27,513 bases of DNA from JBAXPW01 sp037132015 (lineage in GTDB: Bacteria > Patescibacteriota > Microgenomatia > UBA1406 > GWC2-37-13): the NCBI GenBank assembly GCA_037132015.1, contig JBAXPW010000012.1:1-27513 (forward strand). The letters run 5' to 3'. Each line of letters starts with the position of its first letter. The first letter of the stretch is position 1. Positions 14,544 to 22,848 of the stretch are shown here, piece after piece. The notes beneath the pieces were generated by a model. It was not told the DNA's origin, ran no database searches, and saw only the letters and a program-made list of their open reading frames with translations. Made by a program: the position numbers and the translations under genes.

Positions 14544-14771
14544 TTAAAGAAATTTCAACATCAACGCAATTACCAATCCGTAAATAGCAATAGCTTCTGC
14601 AAATGCCATACCAAGAATCATTGTGTTACGAATTGATGATTCAGCTTCTGGATTACGACCGATAGCCTCTACTGCTTTTCCTGCAACGATACCAACACCT
14701 ATTCCCGGGCCTATGCCTGCAAGTCCAATTGCTAATGCGATACCGATTTGTTTTGCCGCTTCTACATCCAT
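14544..14771 (-). CDS. atpE: ATP synthase subunit c
   Basis: The rotor-ring proteolipid, 75 residues with two membrane helices. The loop AIGRNPEA joins them, and the ion-binding carboxylate is Glu59 in helix 2 (MAFAEAIAIYG). The glycine-rich helix 1 reads GPGIGVGIVAG. Na+-binding rings typically have a Gln in helix 1 and Ser/Thr right after the carboxylate; here the corresponding positions are Val26 and Ala60-Ile61. I therefore infer proton coupling. It starts below a 117-base AT-rich gap holding a long inverted repeat. Confidence 0.96.
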   Translation of the reverse strand: MDVEAAKQIGIALAIGLAGIGPGIGVGIVAGKAVEAIGRNPEAESSIRNTMILGMAFAEAIAIYGLVIALMLKFL

Positions 14772-14795
14772 ATTTTTAAAATAAATAATAATGAC

Positions 14796-14876
14796 TAATT
14801 ACGAATTACTAATTATGAATTGTAAAATATAACTATTATTCATCATTCCCAATTCATAATACATAATTATCAATTC
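14796..14876. repeat. Long AT-rich imperfect inverted repeat between atpB and atpE
   Basis: Arms of 27 bases at 14796-14822 and 14850-14876 match at 20 of 27 positions when one is inverted. The innermost 11 bases (ATTATGAATTG against CAATTCATAAT) match perfectly. The word AATTACGAATTA (14797-14808) is shared, inverted, with the repeat between atpG and atpD. It lies immediately upstream of the highly expressed c-subunit gene and could stabilise or process the mRNA there. Confidence 0.68.
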
Positions 14877-14888
14877 TTAATTGATCGT

Positions 14889-15635
14889 TTAGTGGTGTTT
14901 TTGTATTGCTAAATTGATAAATACTGCTACCAACATTGCAAATACTATAGCTTGTATAAATCCTACAAAAATTTCCATAAAAAAAAATGGGAGCGTTAAC
15001 CCAAATGGAAACAAAAATGCCATAATAGCTAAAAGAACTTCTCCTGCAAATATATTTCCAAATAAACGAAATGAATAAGATAATATTCTTGAAAATTCAG
15101 AAATAATTTCTAATAACCCAATTACAAAGTTAAGTGGATTACTAAAGTTCAAAAATTTTCCCATATATTCCTTAAAACCAAGTATTTTAATACCATAGAA
15201 CTGTACTAAAATAACAGCAACTAATGAAAGCGCTACTGTCATATTAAGATCAGCTGTTGCTCCTCGAAGTAGAGGTGCTTTTTCTCCTTCTTGAAGTGTA
15301 ATCATTACACTATTTACTCCAGGAAGAAGACCAAACCAGTTTTGAAGAAGAATAAAGAAAAAAAATGATCCAACCCAAGGAAAAAACACATCCATGTGTT
15401 TTCCTAATATTGGTTGAAATAAACCTACTAAGGCATTCATAATCAAATTTATGATGTAATAAAATCCATTTTTTTTACCCGTTTGCACTAAGTAGTTGTA
15501 ATAAAAAACTCCCAACATGAGTATAATTGTAACAATTGATCCTGCTATTAGAGAATTTGTTATAGGAAAAGTTCCTATATGAAATAGCTCTTCAGCTCGT
15601 ATACTTATGTGTGGACTATGTTTTGCTTCTGTCAT
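14889..15635 (-). CDS. atpB: ATP synthase subunit a
   Basis: Membrane stator subunit with the two ion half-channels, 248 residues and five or six hydrophobic helices. The essential arginine that faces the c-ring carboxylate is Arg190, in SYSFRLFGNIFAGEVLL. The upstream ATADLNMTVALSL motif of the family is also present. The C-terminus (QAIVFAMLVAVFINLAIQ) is the usual last helix. Its start overlaps atpI by 20 bases, so the two are probably translationally coupled. Confidence 0.96.
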   Translation of the reverse strand: MTEAKHSPHISIRAEELFHIGTFPITNSLIAGSIVTIILMLGVFYYNYLVQTGKKNGFYYIINLIMNALVGLFQPILGKHMDVFFPWVGSFFFFILLQNWFGLLPGVNSVMITLQEGEKAPLLRGATADLNMTVALSLVAVILVQFYGIKILGFKEYMGKFLNFSNPLNFVIGLLEIISEFSRILSYSFRLFGNIFAGEVLLAIMAFLFPFGLTLPFFFMEIFVGFIQAIVFAMLVAVFINLAIQKHH

Positions 15636-15897
15636 TCGTAACCATTCTGAACAAATTATAAAAAGTTGAAATCGTACCTAAAATAATACCTCCAAACGTA
15701 CACACTGGCTTTAAGTGAAAGGCGTTGTCAAGATACACACCTATACCCAATAATACCAGTAATGGCATCGCAACGTATATACCAACTTCACTTATATAGT
15801 TTGAATGTACTATTTTTTTTGGTAACTTCTTTTCATTTTTTACCAAACTTACGATATCGCCGTTTATATCAATTTTACTATTAGATTGCGCAATCAT
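15616..15897 (-). CDS. atpI: AtpI / F1Fo ATPase gene 1-like protein
   Basis: First gene of the atp operon, 93 residues. The second half has two hydrophobic helices (about 38-55 and 64-82) with the AtpI-type signature GIYVAMPLLVLLGIGVYLD followed by a short loop and GGIILG. The first half is polar. AtpI assists c-ring assembly in some bacteria and is often dispensable. The position directly before atpB supports the call more than the sequence alone does. It starts 53 bases after the dnaE stop. Confidence 0.82.
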   Translation of the reverse strand: MIAQSNSKIDINGDIVSLVKNEKKLPKKIVHSNYISEVGIYVAMPLLVLLGIGVYLDNAFHLKPVCTFGGIILGTISTFYNLFRMVTNDRSKT

Positions 15898-15911
15898 TGT
15901 ATCATCTATTT

Positions 15912-15941
15912 AATATAGCGTCAATGTCAGAATAATATCAG
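15912..15941 (-). promoter_or_regulatory. Possible atp operon promoter
   Basis: In the 53-base dnaE-atpI gap, read on the minus strand: CTGATA (15936-15941), 18 bases, TATATT (15912-15917), which ends 14 bases before the atpI ATG. An alternative TTGACG-17-TACAAT pairing would put the -10 over the ATG itself and is not usable for atpI. Read-through from dnaE is equally possible. Confidence 0.3.
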
Positions 15942-15950
15942 AAATTTGTC

Positions 15951-18900
15951 TTATTGCAACAATGCTGCATTATCTATCATCATGCTTAATGTCCCTTCAC
16001 GGTTACTAATCTTTCCCTTTATCAAAATAGGACTATTCATTTCTATAATTGATTTAAGTTTATGAAATGCCTTTGGAAAAAGCACTCCTTCTATTGTACC
16101 AGTATCATCATAAATATTTATAAAGGCCATATCTATATTATCTTTCTTTGTTTGTACAATTTTTTTAGCACTAATTACTCCAGCAAGAATCAATAATTTA
16201 CCTCTGTCTTCAATTACAACCTCTGCAATTTTTTTACTTACTTTTTGTTTAATTATATCTCTAAATCTATCGAGAGGATTTTTTGTTAATATAAATCCTA
16301 TCATTTCCTGTTCCATTTTCATGATATCAACATCTGAGACCTCTGGTTCCTGTACAAATGTATCTGTTGTTTTTTCATCATTAAGATTCATACCAAACAA
16401 ATTGTATTGACCTTTTTCAGCTTCATCCTTTTGTGAAGCAATATCACGTACCAGATCAGGATAATGTTTGAGTAACGTCGCTCTATTATTTAGACTTAAA
16501 AATGCTCCTGACATAATGAGACTTTCCATTGTTCGTTTATTTACTTTTCGTAAGTCTACCCTCTTCATAAAATCTTTAAGTCCAATAAATGGACCATTCT
16601 TTCGAGCTTCAAGAATACTATTTATGGCTGAGGATCCAACATTTCTTAATGCCGATAATCCAAAGAGAATAGATTCTCCATCTATAGAAAATGATTCAAT
16701 TGATTTATTTATTTCAGGAGGAAGAACTGCTATCTTCATCTTTCGACATTCTTCAATAGCAGTCGCCATTTTAATTTCACGCATTGGTCCTGCAACTCCT
16801 TGAAGTTCTGCCGTAAGTAATGCAGTCATATACTCGACTGGATAATTTGCTTTCATATATGCAGTCCAATATGCAATGATTGCGTACGCAGCCGAGTGTG
16901 GCTTGTTAAATCCATATGCAGCAAACTTTTCTATAAAGGAATATATTTCTTCTGCCACTCGCGCCACATATCCATTTTTTACACTACCTTCCACAAACTT
17001 TGCTTTTTCCTTCATCATGATCTCTATCTTTTTTTTACCCATTGCACGACGTAAAATATCTGCCTGACCAAGGGTAAATCCAGCCATACGATGTGCAATT
17101 TCCATTACTTGTTCCTGATATACTAACACGCCGTATGTTTCTCCCATGATTGATTCGAGAATTGGATGAAGATATTTGATCTTTCTTGGATTCTTTTTTC
17201 CTTCAATAAACATTGGAATAAGCTCCATTGGACCGGGTCTATAAAGAGCGACCATAGCTGTAATATCTGAGATACGATTTGGTTTGAGATCTTTAGCTAA
17301 TCGTCGCATACCAGCAGATTCAAGTTGAAAGACACCAACTGTATCTCCTCTACTAATTAATTCATATGTTTTTGGCTCATCAAGAGGAATATCATCAAGT
17401 TTAATTTTTATCCCGCGTTCTTGTTTGACTAAATTAATAGCCGATTCAAGGATGGATAAATTACGTAATCCTAAGAAGTCCATTTTACATAATCCAATTG
17501 CCTTATTATCCGATGCGGCATTAAGATCAAGACTATACATGTCATACTGACTTATGATTCGTCCTTCTTTAGGATCTTTTTGAAGTGGTACATATTCATT
17601 AAGTGGCACATCTGAGATAATAACTCCAGCAGCATGAACTGAAGAATGTCGTGGAAGACTTTCAACCTGTCTCACAATATCGAGCACTTTTTTAGCATCC
17701 TCGTCAGTAGTATATAATAGTTTGAGGGGAGGATTTTCTTCCATGACCTTATCTAATGTAATATGAAGTCCCTGTTTTGGTGGAGGTATCATCTTTGCCA
17801 TACGATCACCTTGCGCATACGACATACCAAGTGCTCGTGCAACATCACGCACTGCCATACGTGCCTCCATTGTCCCAAATGTGATGATCTGACATACATG
17901 ATCTTCGCCATATTTTTGACGAACATATTGTAATACTTCATCTCGTCGTGTATCTGCAAAATCTGTATCAATATCAGGAGGTGAAGGACGCTCTGGATTT
18001 AAAAATCGTTCAAATGGTAAATTGTATTCAAGTGGGTTTATCTCAGTAATACGAAGAAGATATGATACTACTGATCCTGCAGCAGACCCTCTTCCCGGTC
18101 CAACAACTATCTCATTATCCTTTGCCCACCCAATAAAATCTTGTACGAATAAAAAATAATTATCATATCCTTTTTGAGAAATAATATCCAATTCGTAATC
18201 AAGTCGTTTTGAAATTTCTTCTATAGTAAATCCTTTTAATCGTCCAATATTTTGATAACATAATTTTTTTAAAAATGTTGCTGGTGTGTCTCCTTGAGGA
18301 ATTTTGTATTGTGGTTGAATAAGAGTTCCATAAGGTATCTCAACATTACATTGTTCTGCTATTTTTACTGTATTATCTATCGCCTCAGGATAATCGCTGA
18401 ACAATAATCTCATCTCTTCTTCATTTTTTAAATGATAATCCGCATTATCAATCATTGATAATGGTCTATTTTTTTCAAAAATTGCTCGGCCCGTTTGAAT
18501 ACAGAGAAGTATCTCTTGTGCATATGCTTCTGTTTGATTGATGTAATGTACATCGTTTGTCGCAACAAGAGGAACGCCATATTTTCTTGATAATGTAACC
18601 AGTTCTTGATTTACAATATCCTGTGTGTCTAGTCCTTGATGTCTCTGAAGTTCTAGATAAAAATTCTCACCAAATATCTCAAGATATGTTTGAAGTCTTT
18701 TTTCTGCTTCTGATTTTTGTTGATTGAGAATAAGTTGTGGTATCTCTCCCCGCAACGATCCAGATAAAACAACCAATCCTTCTCCATATTTCCTTAAAGA
18801 TTCAAAGTCTACGCGTGGTTTTTCAGAAAATCCTTCAAGATTAGCATCACTTACTAGACTTAGTAAATTTTTGTATCCAGTAAGATTTTTTGCAAGAAGT

Positions 18901-19166
18901 ACGATGTGTGGAATTGTATAAGGATTAGTTTCATCTTGATTATGTCTTGAAATATTTGCTTTATAAGCCTCTATACCTATTATTGGTTTTATTCCTGCAT
19001 CTTTTGCTGAGATAAAAAACTTAAATGCACCATATAAAGCTCCACTATCTGTGATTGCTATTGCAGGCATACCCATCTCTTTAGCTCTTTTCACAAGTTT
19101 TCTGATGCGACACATACCAGTTAGTAGTGAGTATTCAGAGTGTACGTGAAGATGAACAAATGACAT
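15951..19166 (-). CDS. dnaE: DNA polymerase III alpha subunit
   Basis: Replicative polymerase, 1071 residues. An N-terminal PHP domain (HLHVHSEYSLL at 5-15) is followed by a C-family polymerase core with the catalytic aspartates in PDIDTDFADTRRDE near residue 400. GVLVYQEQVM, AGFTLGQADILRRAMGKK and FNKPHSAAYA are present, then a helix-hairpin-helix region and a final OB fold (LLILAGVISAKKIVQ onward). It ends right after the OB fold, lacking the C-terminal tau-binding domain of E. coli DnaE. Two PHP metal-site positions differ from active PHP domains: TDHG reads TDSG (Ser41) and LSGC reads LSGS. This suggests weakened or lost PHP exonuclease activity, so proofreading may rest on another protein. 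Confidence 0.96.
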   Translation of the reverse strand: MSFVHLHVHSEYSLLTGMCRIRKLVKRAKEMGMPAIAITDSGALYGAFKFFISAKDAGIKPIIGIEAYKANISRHNQDETNPYTIPHIVLLAKNLTGYKNLLSLVSDANLEGFSEKPRVDFESLRKYGEGLVVLSGSLRGEIPQLILNQQKSEAEKRLQTYLEIFGENFYLELQRHQGLDTQDIVNQELVTLSRKYGVPLVATNDVHYINQTEAYAQEILLCIQTGRAIFEKNRPLSMIDNADYHLKNEEEMRLLFSDYPEAIDNTVKIAEQCNVEIPYGTLIQPQYKIPQGDTPATFLKKLCYQNIGRLKGFTIEEISKRLDYELDIISQKGYDNYFLFVQDFIGWAKDNEIVVGPGRGSAAGSVVSYLLRITEINPLEYNLPFERFLNPERPSPPDIDTDFADTRRDEVLQYVRQKYGEDHVCQIITFGTMEARMAVRDVARALGMSYAQGDRMAKMIPPPKQGLHITLDKVMEENPPLKLLYTTDEDAKKVLDIVRQVESLPRHSSVHAAGVIISDVPLNEYVPLQKDPKEGRIISQYDMYSLDLNAASDNKAIGLCKMDFLGLRNLSILESAINLVKQERGIKIKLDDIPLDEPKTYELISRGDTVGVFQLESAGMRRLAKDLKPNRISDITAMVALYRPGPMELIPMFIEGKKNPRKIKYLHPILESIMGETYGVLVYQEQVMEIAHRMAGFTLGQADILRRAMGKKKIEIMMKEKAKFVEGSVKNGYVARVAEEIYSFIEKFAAYGFNKPHSAAYAIIAYWTAYMKANYPVEYMTALLTAELQGVAGPMREIKMATAIEECRKMKIAVLPPEINKSIESFSIDGESILFGLSALRNVGSSAINSILEARKNGPFIGLKDFMKRVDLRKVNKRTMESLIMSGAFLSLNNRATLLKHYPDLVRDIASQKDEAEKGQYNLFGMNLNDEKTTDTFVQEPEVSDVDIMKMEQEMIGFILTKNPLDRFRDIIKQKVSKKIAEVVIEDRGKLLILAGVISAKKIVQTKKDNIDMAFINIYDDTGTIEGVLFPKAFHKLKSIIEMNSPILIKGKISNREGTLSMMIDNAALLQ

Positions 19167-19222
19167 ACTTGTATTTTAATACATACAATGATTAGTTACG
19201 AATGAAAATAAATATGTATTGA

Positions 19223-19492
19223 TTAGCATGATGATGTTGTTGAGGTAATAGGAGCTGGAGCTAATTGAGAACTAAATATTCTTACACATGTAACTACTGT
19301 AGGTACTTTATCAACTTGCTCTGTTACTGCCGTTCCTGTTGGCATAAGTGTGGGGACCGTTTGCGGTGGCCCTATATTGATAATATTCTGATTTTTACTT
19401 ATACATAACTGACCAATAATACCAATTAATCCACAAAGTCCAGCAATTGATAGTCCTGCAACAACAGCACCGTATTCGTATCTGCAAGCCAT
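19223..19492 (-). CDS. Hypothetical small membrane protein with Thr/Pro-rich tail
   Basis: Not recognised. 89 residues: one glycine-rich hydrophobic segment (about 8-32, AVVAGLSIAGLCGLIGIIGQL), then a low-complexity tail rich in Thr, Pro and Val, ending in TSTTSSC. Five cysteines are present, including one at the very C-terminus. The layout suggests a short membrane-anchored protein with an extended exposed tail. It sits between gatB (56-base gap) and dnaE (56-base gap) on the same strand, so it may be co-transcribed. The open frame and clean hydrophobic/polar division favour a real gene; conservation in relatives would settle it. Confidence 0.55.
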   Translation of the reverse strand: MACRYEYGAVVAGLSIAGLCGLIGIIGQLCISKNQNIINIGPPQTVPTLMPTGTAVTEQVDKVPTVVTCVRIFSSQLAPAPITSTTSSC

Positions 19493-19548
19493 ATTTTAAT
19501 AATGTAAGATTAGACACATATTTATAAATGACAAGGTATTAATGATAA

Positions 19549-20895
19549 TTATGAAAGTTCCTTGAGGAATTGCACTCTTACATCATTTGCATTAAGTTTA
19601 CCTTTTGCATCCTTCATGACCTGACCCACCAAAAACATAAGCACTGTAAGTTTACCTGCCTTATATTCCGCAACAACTTTTTCATTTGCGGAAATCACCG
19701 AAGCTACAAGATCTTTAAGAAGTATTGGATCGCTTTCAATAGGTTTCAATTTTGTCTTTACTTCTTCATAAAATTCACTTGGTAACTTATCTCCTGTTAT
19801 CTTTTTATTAATCATAAAGTTTGCAATTTTTTGTGGAATCTCACCCAAATCCTTAACATCTTTTGAAGCCAAAAATACAACCTGTTCAAAATATATTGCA
19901 ACTTCAAGTTCACGAGTGATAATAAACGCATCATCTGACTTAATCTTCCAATCTTTTATATATCGAGCAACTTTTTGAGCTGGTAACTCTGGTATACTAT
20001 TTTCAATTATATTCAGTATTTCCTCTTGAAAACTAAGTGGAGGAATGTCAGGTTCTGGAAAATATCGATAATCTGATGCTTCTTCTTTTACTCTTTGAGA
20101 ATACGTGATCATTTTTTGATCATCAAAACCTCTCGTTTCCTGTTTTGGAATCTCTCCATTTTCAATCAGAGCAACTTGTCTTTCAAATTCGTATTCAATC
20201 GCTCGTTTGACAAAATTAAATGAATTAATATTTTTTACCTCAACTTTATAAGGAGGAAACCCTTTATGACCTTTTAACTTTACAGAAATATTTGGTTCCA
20301 TGCGCATCGTGCCTTTATCCATATCTGCATCAGAAACACCGAGATATCGAATAATTGTATGAAGTTCTTCAAGGAAACATTTTACATCTTCTGCATTATC
20401 AAAATCAGCTTCTGTAACTATCTCAACCAATGGAACACTTGATCTATTAAAATCAATCAACGTATCACTATTTACATGCATTAATTTTCCAGTATCTTCT
20501 TCCAAATGAATTCTATGAATTCTAAAAGTCTTTTCCTCATCTCCTTTTTCTTTATTCCCTTTTATTTTTAAAGCTAATTTTCCATTCACTGCAATTGGCT
20601 CATCATACTGACTTATCTGATATCCTTTTGCGAGATCGGGATAAAAATAATGTTTGCGATCAAATTTTGTGATAACGTTTATATGACACCCAAGAGCTTT
20701 GCCCATTTTGATAGTCCATTCTATCGCTTGTTGATTGGGAACTGGAAGCGCTCCCGGCATACCTAAACATACAGGACATGTTTGAGAATTTGGCTGTTTA
20801 CCAAAATAGTCTGCAGAGCATTGACAAAACATCTTTGATTTTGTTTTAAGTTCTACATGTATTTCAAGACCGATTACCAATGTATATTTTTCCAT
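19549..20895 (-). CDS. gatB: Asp/Glu-tRNA amidotransferase subunit B
   Basis: Binds misacylated Glu-tRNA(Gln) or Asp-tRNA(Asn) and activates the carboxylate with ATP for amidation. At 448 residues it is a little shorter than the usual 475 or so. The N-terminus VIGLEIHVELKTKSKMFC is the family signature. Zinc-type cysteines are at 24, 26, 40 and 43 (CQC and CPVC), followed by LGMPGALPV. DFNRSSVPLVEIVTEADF and MRMEPNISVKLK follow. The C-terminal helical/YqeY-like tail that grips tRNA is present and ends in GKLNANDVRVQFLKEL. It is separated from gatA by 172 bases that contain a double-hairpin repeat. Confidence 0.96.
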   Translation of the reverse strand: MEKYTLVIGLEIHVELKTKSKMFCQCSADYFGKQPNSQTCPVCLGMPGALPVPNQQAIEWTIKMGKALGCHINVITKFDRKHYFYPDLAKGYQISQYDEPIAVNGKLALKIKGNKEKGDEEKTFRIHRIHLEEDTGKLMHVNSDTLIDFNRSSVPLVEIVTEADFDNAEDVKCFLEELHTIIRYLGVSDADMDKGTMRMEPNISVKLKGHKGFPPYKVEVKNINSFNFVKRAIEYEFERQVALIENGEIPKQETRGFDDQKMITYSQRVKEEASDYRYFPEPDIPPLSFQEEILNIIENSIPELPAQKVARYIKDWKIKSDDAFIITRELEVAIYFEQVVFLASKDVKDLGEIPQKIANFMINKKITGDKLPSEFYEEVKTKLKPIESDPILLKDLVASVISANEKVVAEYKAGKLTVLMFLVGQVMKDAKGKLNANDVRVQFLKELS

Positions 20896-20963
20896 ATTTA
20901 AACGTATACTTTATTATAAATAAATATCGTACTTAGAAAATTAGATAAAATAGTTAATCACTT

Positions 20964-21040
20964 GTCATTCTGAACTTGACTCAGGATCCATCAATCAAAT
21001 CTAATATTAACAAAAGATGCTGATTTCTATTCAGCATAAC
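20964..21040. repeat. REP-like double hairpin between gatA and gatB
   Basis: Two 21-base hairpins share one plan: 7-base stem, 7-base loop, 7-base stem. Hairpin 2 (21017-21037) is perfect, ATGCTGA...TCAGCAT. Hairpin 1 (20967-20987) is ATTCTGA...TCAGGAT with one G-T pair. The extended 25-base arms (20964-20988 and 21016-21040) are also inverted copies of each other, matching at 17 of 25. The motif GTCATTCTGAA...TCAGGATC resembles REP-type elements dispersed in many bacterial genomes. It may stabilise or attenuate the gatA-gatB transcript. Confidence 0.8.
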
Positions 21041-21067
21041 AAAATAATCAATCCTACTTCTTAAATA

Positions 21068-22459
21068 TTAGTCTCTGTATTTTTCAAATCCTTTTTGTAA
21101 AATACCAAAAAATTTTGTTTCATCTTCTATTTGTTGTGCGATATTTAAAATATTTTTTTCATCAAAGTAATTTCCCATGATCTGTACTCCAATGGGTAAA
21201 TGTTTAGAATCTAATCCTGCTGGAATATTTATTGCAGGAATTCCACATATCGATGATGCTTCTAACAGTACATCCATAACTTCTCCAAAAAAAGGATATT
21301 TTGCAGACTCGCCTATTGTAAGTGCGGTAATGGGAGTAGTTGGTGCAACAATAAAATCAACCTCACTAAATACCCGTTTAAAATCTTCATTCATTAACTC
21401 GCGTACTCTTAGTGCTTTTTTATAATAGGCATCATAATAACCGTGCGACAAAGTATATGTGCCTAGCATGATACGTTTTTTTGCTTCATTTCCAAATACT
21501 GTACGATCTTCTCCATATCTAATACCGTCATATCGAGCAAGATTTGAAGAGACCTCAGCTCGTTGAATAATTGTGTATACAGAAATGGCATATTTTGGAT
21601 GAATCATATCAATTTTTTTTACTGTATGTCCGAGCTTCTTCAATATCTCAATCATATCAAACACTTTTTGTTTTACTTCGTCATCAACACCTTCAAAATA
21701 TGCATCGGTAATACCTATTGTATATTTTTTTGGTTTTTTAATATATGACACATAATCATCAACTGGTTCTGATGATGAGGTAGCATCATATGGATCCTTA
21801 CCTGCAATTAATTGAAGTAACAATGCAGAATCTCTGACTGTACTCACAATTGGTCCGGGGCTATCAAGAGAAGATCCCATTGCAACAACTCCGTATCGTG
21901 AAACGCGACCATACGTTGGCTTTAAACCTATCGTACCACACCATGATGATGGTTGTCTTATTGAACCTGCAGTTTCTGATCCAATAGTACCGGGAGCAAG
22001 ATATGCTGATATTGCAGATGCAGATCCGCCCGATGATCCGCCGGGAGCACGAGTGATATCCCAAGGATTTTTTGTTGGCCCATAATCTGAAGTCTCGGTA
22101 GAAGAACCATGAGCCCATGCATCCATGTTTGTCTTTCCAAGCATTAGAGCACCAGCTTCTTTTAATCGTCTAGTTACTGTTGATTCATAGGGTGGAATAA
22201 ATGCATCTAATACCTTCGCAGATGCTGTTGTTCGCACTCCTTTTGTACAAAAGTTATCCTTTATTGCAAGAGGAACTCCTGCCAACGGACCACTCATATT
22301 TACATCTTTTTGTTTTTCATCGTCAAGAATAGTTAAATAAGCATTTAATGAAGGATTGTATTTTTGTATTCTTTTAATAAAATACTGAAATACTTCCTTT
22401 ACACTTACTTCCTTTTTTTCCAATTGCTCTTTAATTTCGTACAACGATTTACCAAACAT
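21068..22459 (-). CDS. gatA: Asp/Glu-tRNA amidotransferase subunit A
   Basis: Glutaminase subunit that releases ammonia from glutamine and channels it to GatB. 463 residues, amidase-signature family. The Ser-cisSer-Lys triad is intact: Lys67 in GVPLAIKDNF, Ser142 in GGSSGGSASA, and the nucleophile Ser166 in SETAGSIRQP. The last motif is usually SDTGGSIRQP, so Asp-to-Glu and Gly-to-Ala changes flank the nucleophile. The C-terminus (GIPAINIPAGLDSKHLPIG, then GVQIMG-type residues) is typical. It starts 50 bases after the gatC stop. Confidence 0.96.
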   Translation of the reverse strand: MFGKSLYEIKEQLEKKEVSVKEVFQYFIKRIQKYNPSLNAYLTILDDEKQKDVNMSGPLAGVPLAIKDNFCTKGVRTTASAKVLDAFIPPYESTVTRRLKEAGALMLGKTNMDAWAHGSSTETSDYGPTKNPWDITRAPGGSSGGSASAISAYLAPGTIGSETAGSIRQPSSWCGTIGLKPTYGRVSRYGVVAMGSSLDSPGPIVSTVRDSALLLQLIAGKDPYDATSSSEPVDDYVSYIKKPKKYTIGITDAYFEGVDDEVKQKVFDMIEILKKLGHTVKKIDMIHPKYAISVYTIIQRAEVSSNLARYDGIRYGEDRTVFGNEAKKRIMLGTYTLSHGYYDAYYKKALRVRELMNEDFKRVFSEVDFIVAPTTPITALTIGESAKYPFFGEVMDVLLEASSICGIPAINIPAGLDSKHLPIGVQIMGNYFDEKNILNIAQQIEDETKFFGILQKGFEKYRD

Positions 22460-22484
22460 ATTTTACTTATTTTTAATTATGATC

Positions 22485-22508
22485 TTTACCTTATAACTTT
22501 ATAAACTT
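22485..22508. repeat. TTTATAA-type repeat after gatC
   Basis: On the plus strand TTTACC then TTATAACTTTATAAACTT, immediately beside the gatC stop. The same string, with one extra T and one more TTTATAAAC unit, lies beside the htpX stop at 25598-25630. On the transcript the element follows the stop codon directly in both places. Confidence 0.6.
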
Positions 22509-22509
22509 C

Positions 22510-22806
22510 TTACATAATACGCTTCACCACAAACATATTTTCTTTTATTAGTTTTGAATTTTGTAGTGCTTCAGTTGATGAAAATCCTCGTTCATTTAAT
22601 GTACCATCCTCAAAAGTAACATTTTTTGCAACAGCTCTGATAGCATCTACTGATTTTGTATCAAGTTCTTCAAGGTTCTGAATGTACTTTAGTGTCTCTG
22701 ATAATTGAGTCGAAAGCATATCAACATCAGACTCTGATAATGAAAGATTTGCTAATTTCCCAAGATGTAATATATCATCTTTGGATAATGTTGTTGTCTT
22801 TGACAT
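22510..22806 (-). CDS. gatC: Asp/Glu-tRNA amidotransferase subunit C
   Basis: Small clamp that wraps the GatA-GatB interface; 98 residues, full length. The family pattern is clear: ILHLGKLANLSLSESDVDML, then TQLSETLKYIQNLEELDT and a C-terminal segment wrapping GatA. Gene order gatC-gatA-gatB is the common bacterial one. It follows asnB by 42 bases, but a promoter-like sequence in that gap suggests that the gat genes can be transcribed separately. The -10 lies only 7 bases before the ATG and no Shine-Dalgarno exists. Confidence 0.93.
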   Translation of the reverse strand: MSKTTTLSKDDILHLGKLANLSLSESDVDMLSTQLSETLKYIQNLEELDTKSVDAIRAVAKNVTFEDGTLNERGFSSTEALQNSKLIKENMFVVKRIM

Positions 22807-22813
22807 GAAGTTT

Positions 22814-22841
22814 ATTATAACTGATTCATCACAATTTTCCA
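22814..22841 (-). promoter_or_regulatory. Candidate gatCAB promoter giving a leaderless mRNA
   Basis: Read on the minus strand: TGGAAA (22836-22841, four of six), 16 bases, a perfect TATAAT (22814-22819). Only 7 bases separate the -10 from the gatC ATG, so a normal start site would fall on or next to the A of the ATG. Confidence 0.45.
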
Positions 22842-22848
22842 GAGCAAA

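Noticed and set aside
15616..15635. Frameshift between atpI and atpB
   Set aside because: The 20-base overlap joins two complete proteins with natural ends; overlapping genes are common in this operon (also atpH-atpA).
21864..22140. Minus-strand open frames in other phases inside gatA
   Set aside because: They are shadows of the strongly supported gatA frame, without independent motifs.
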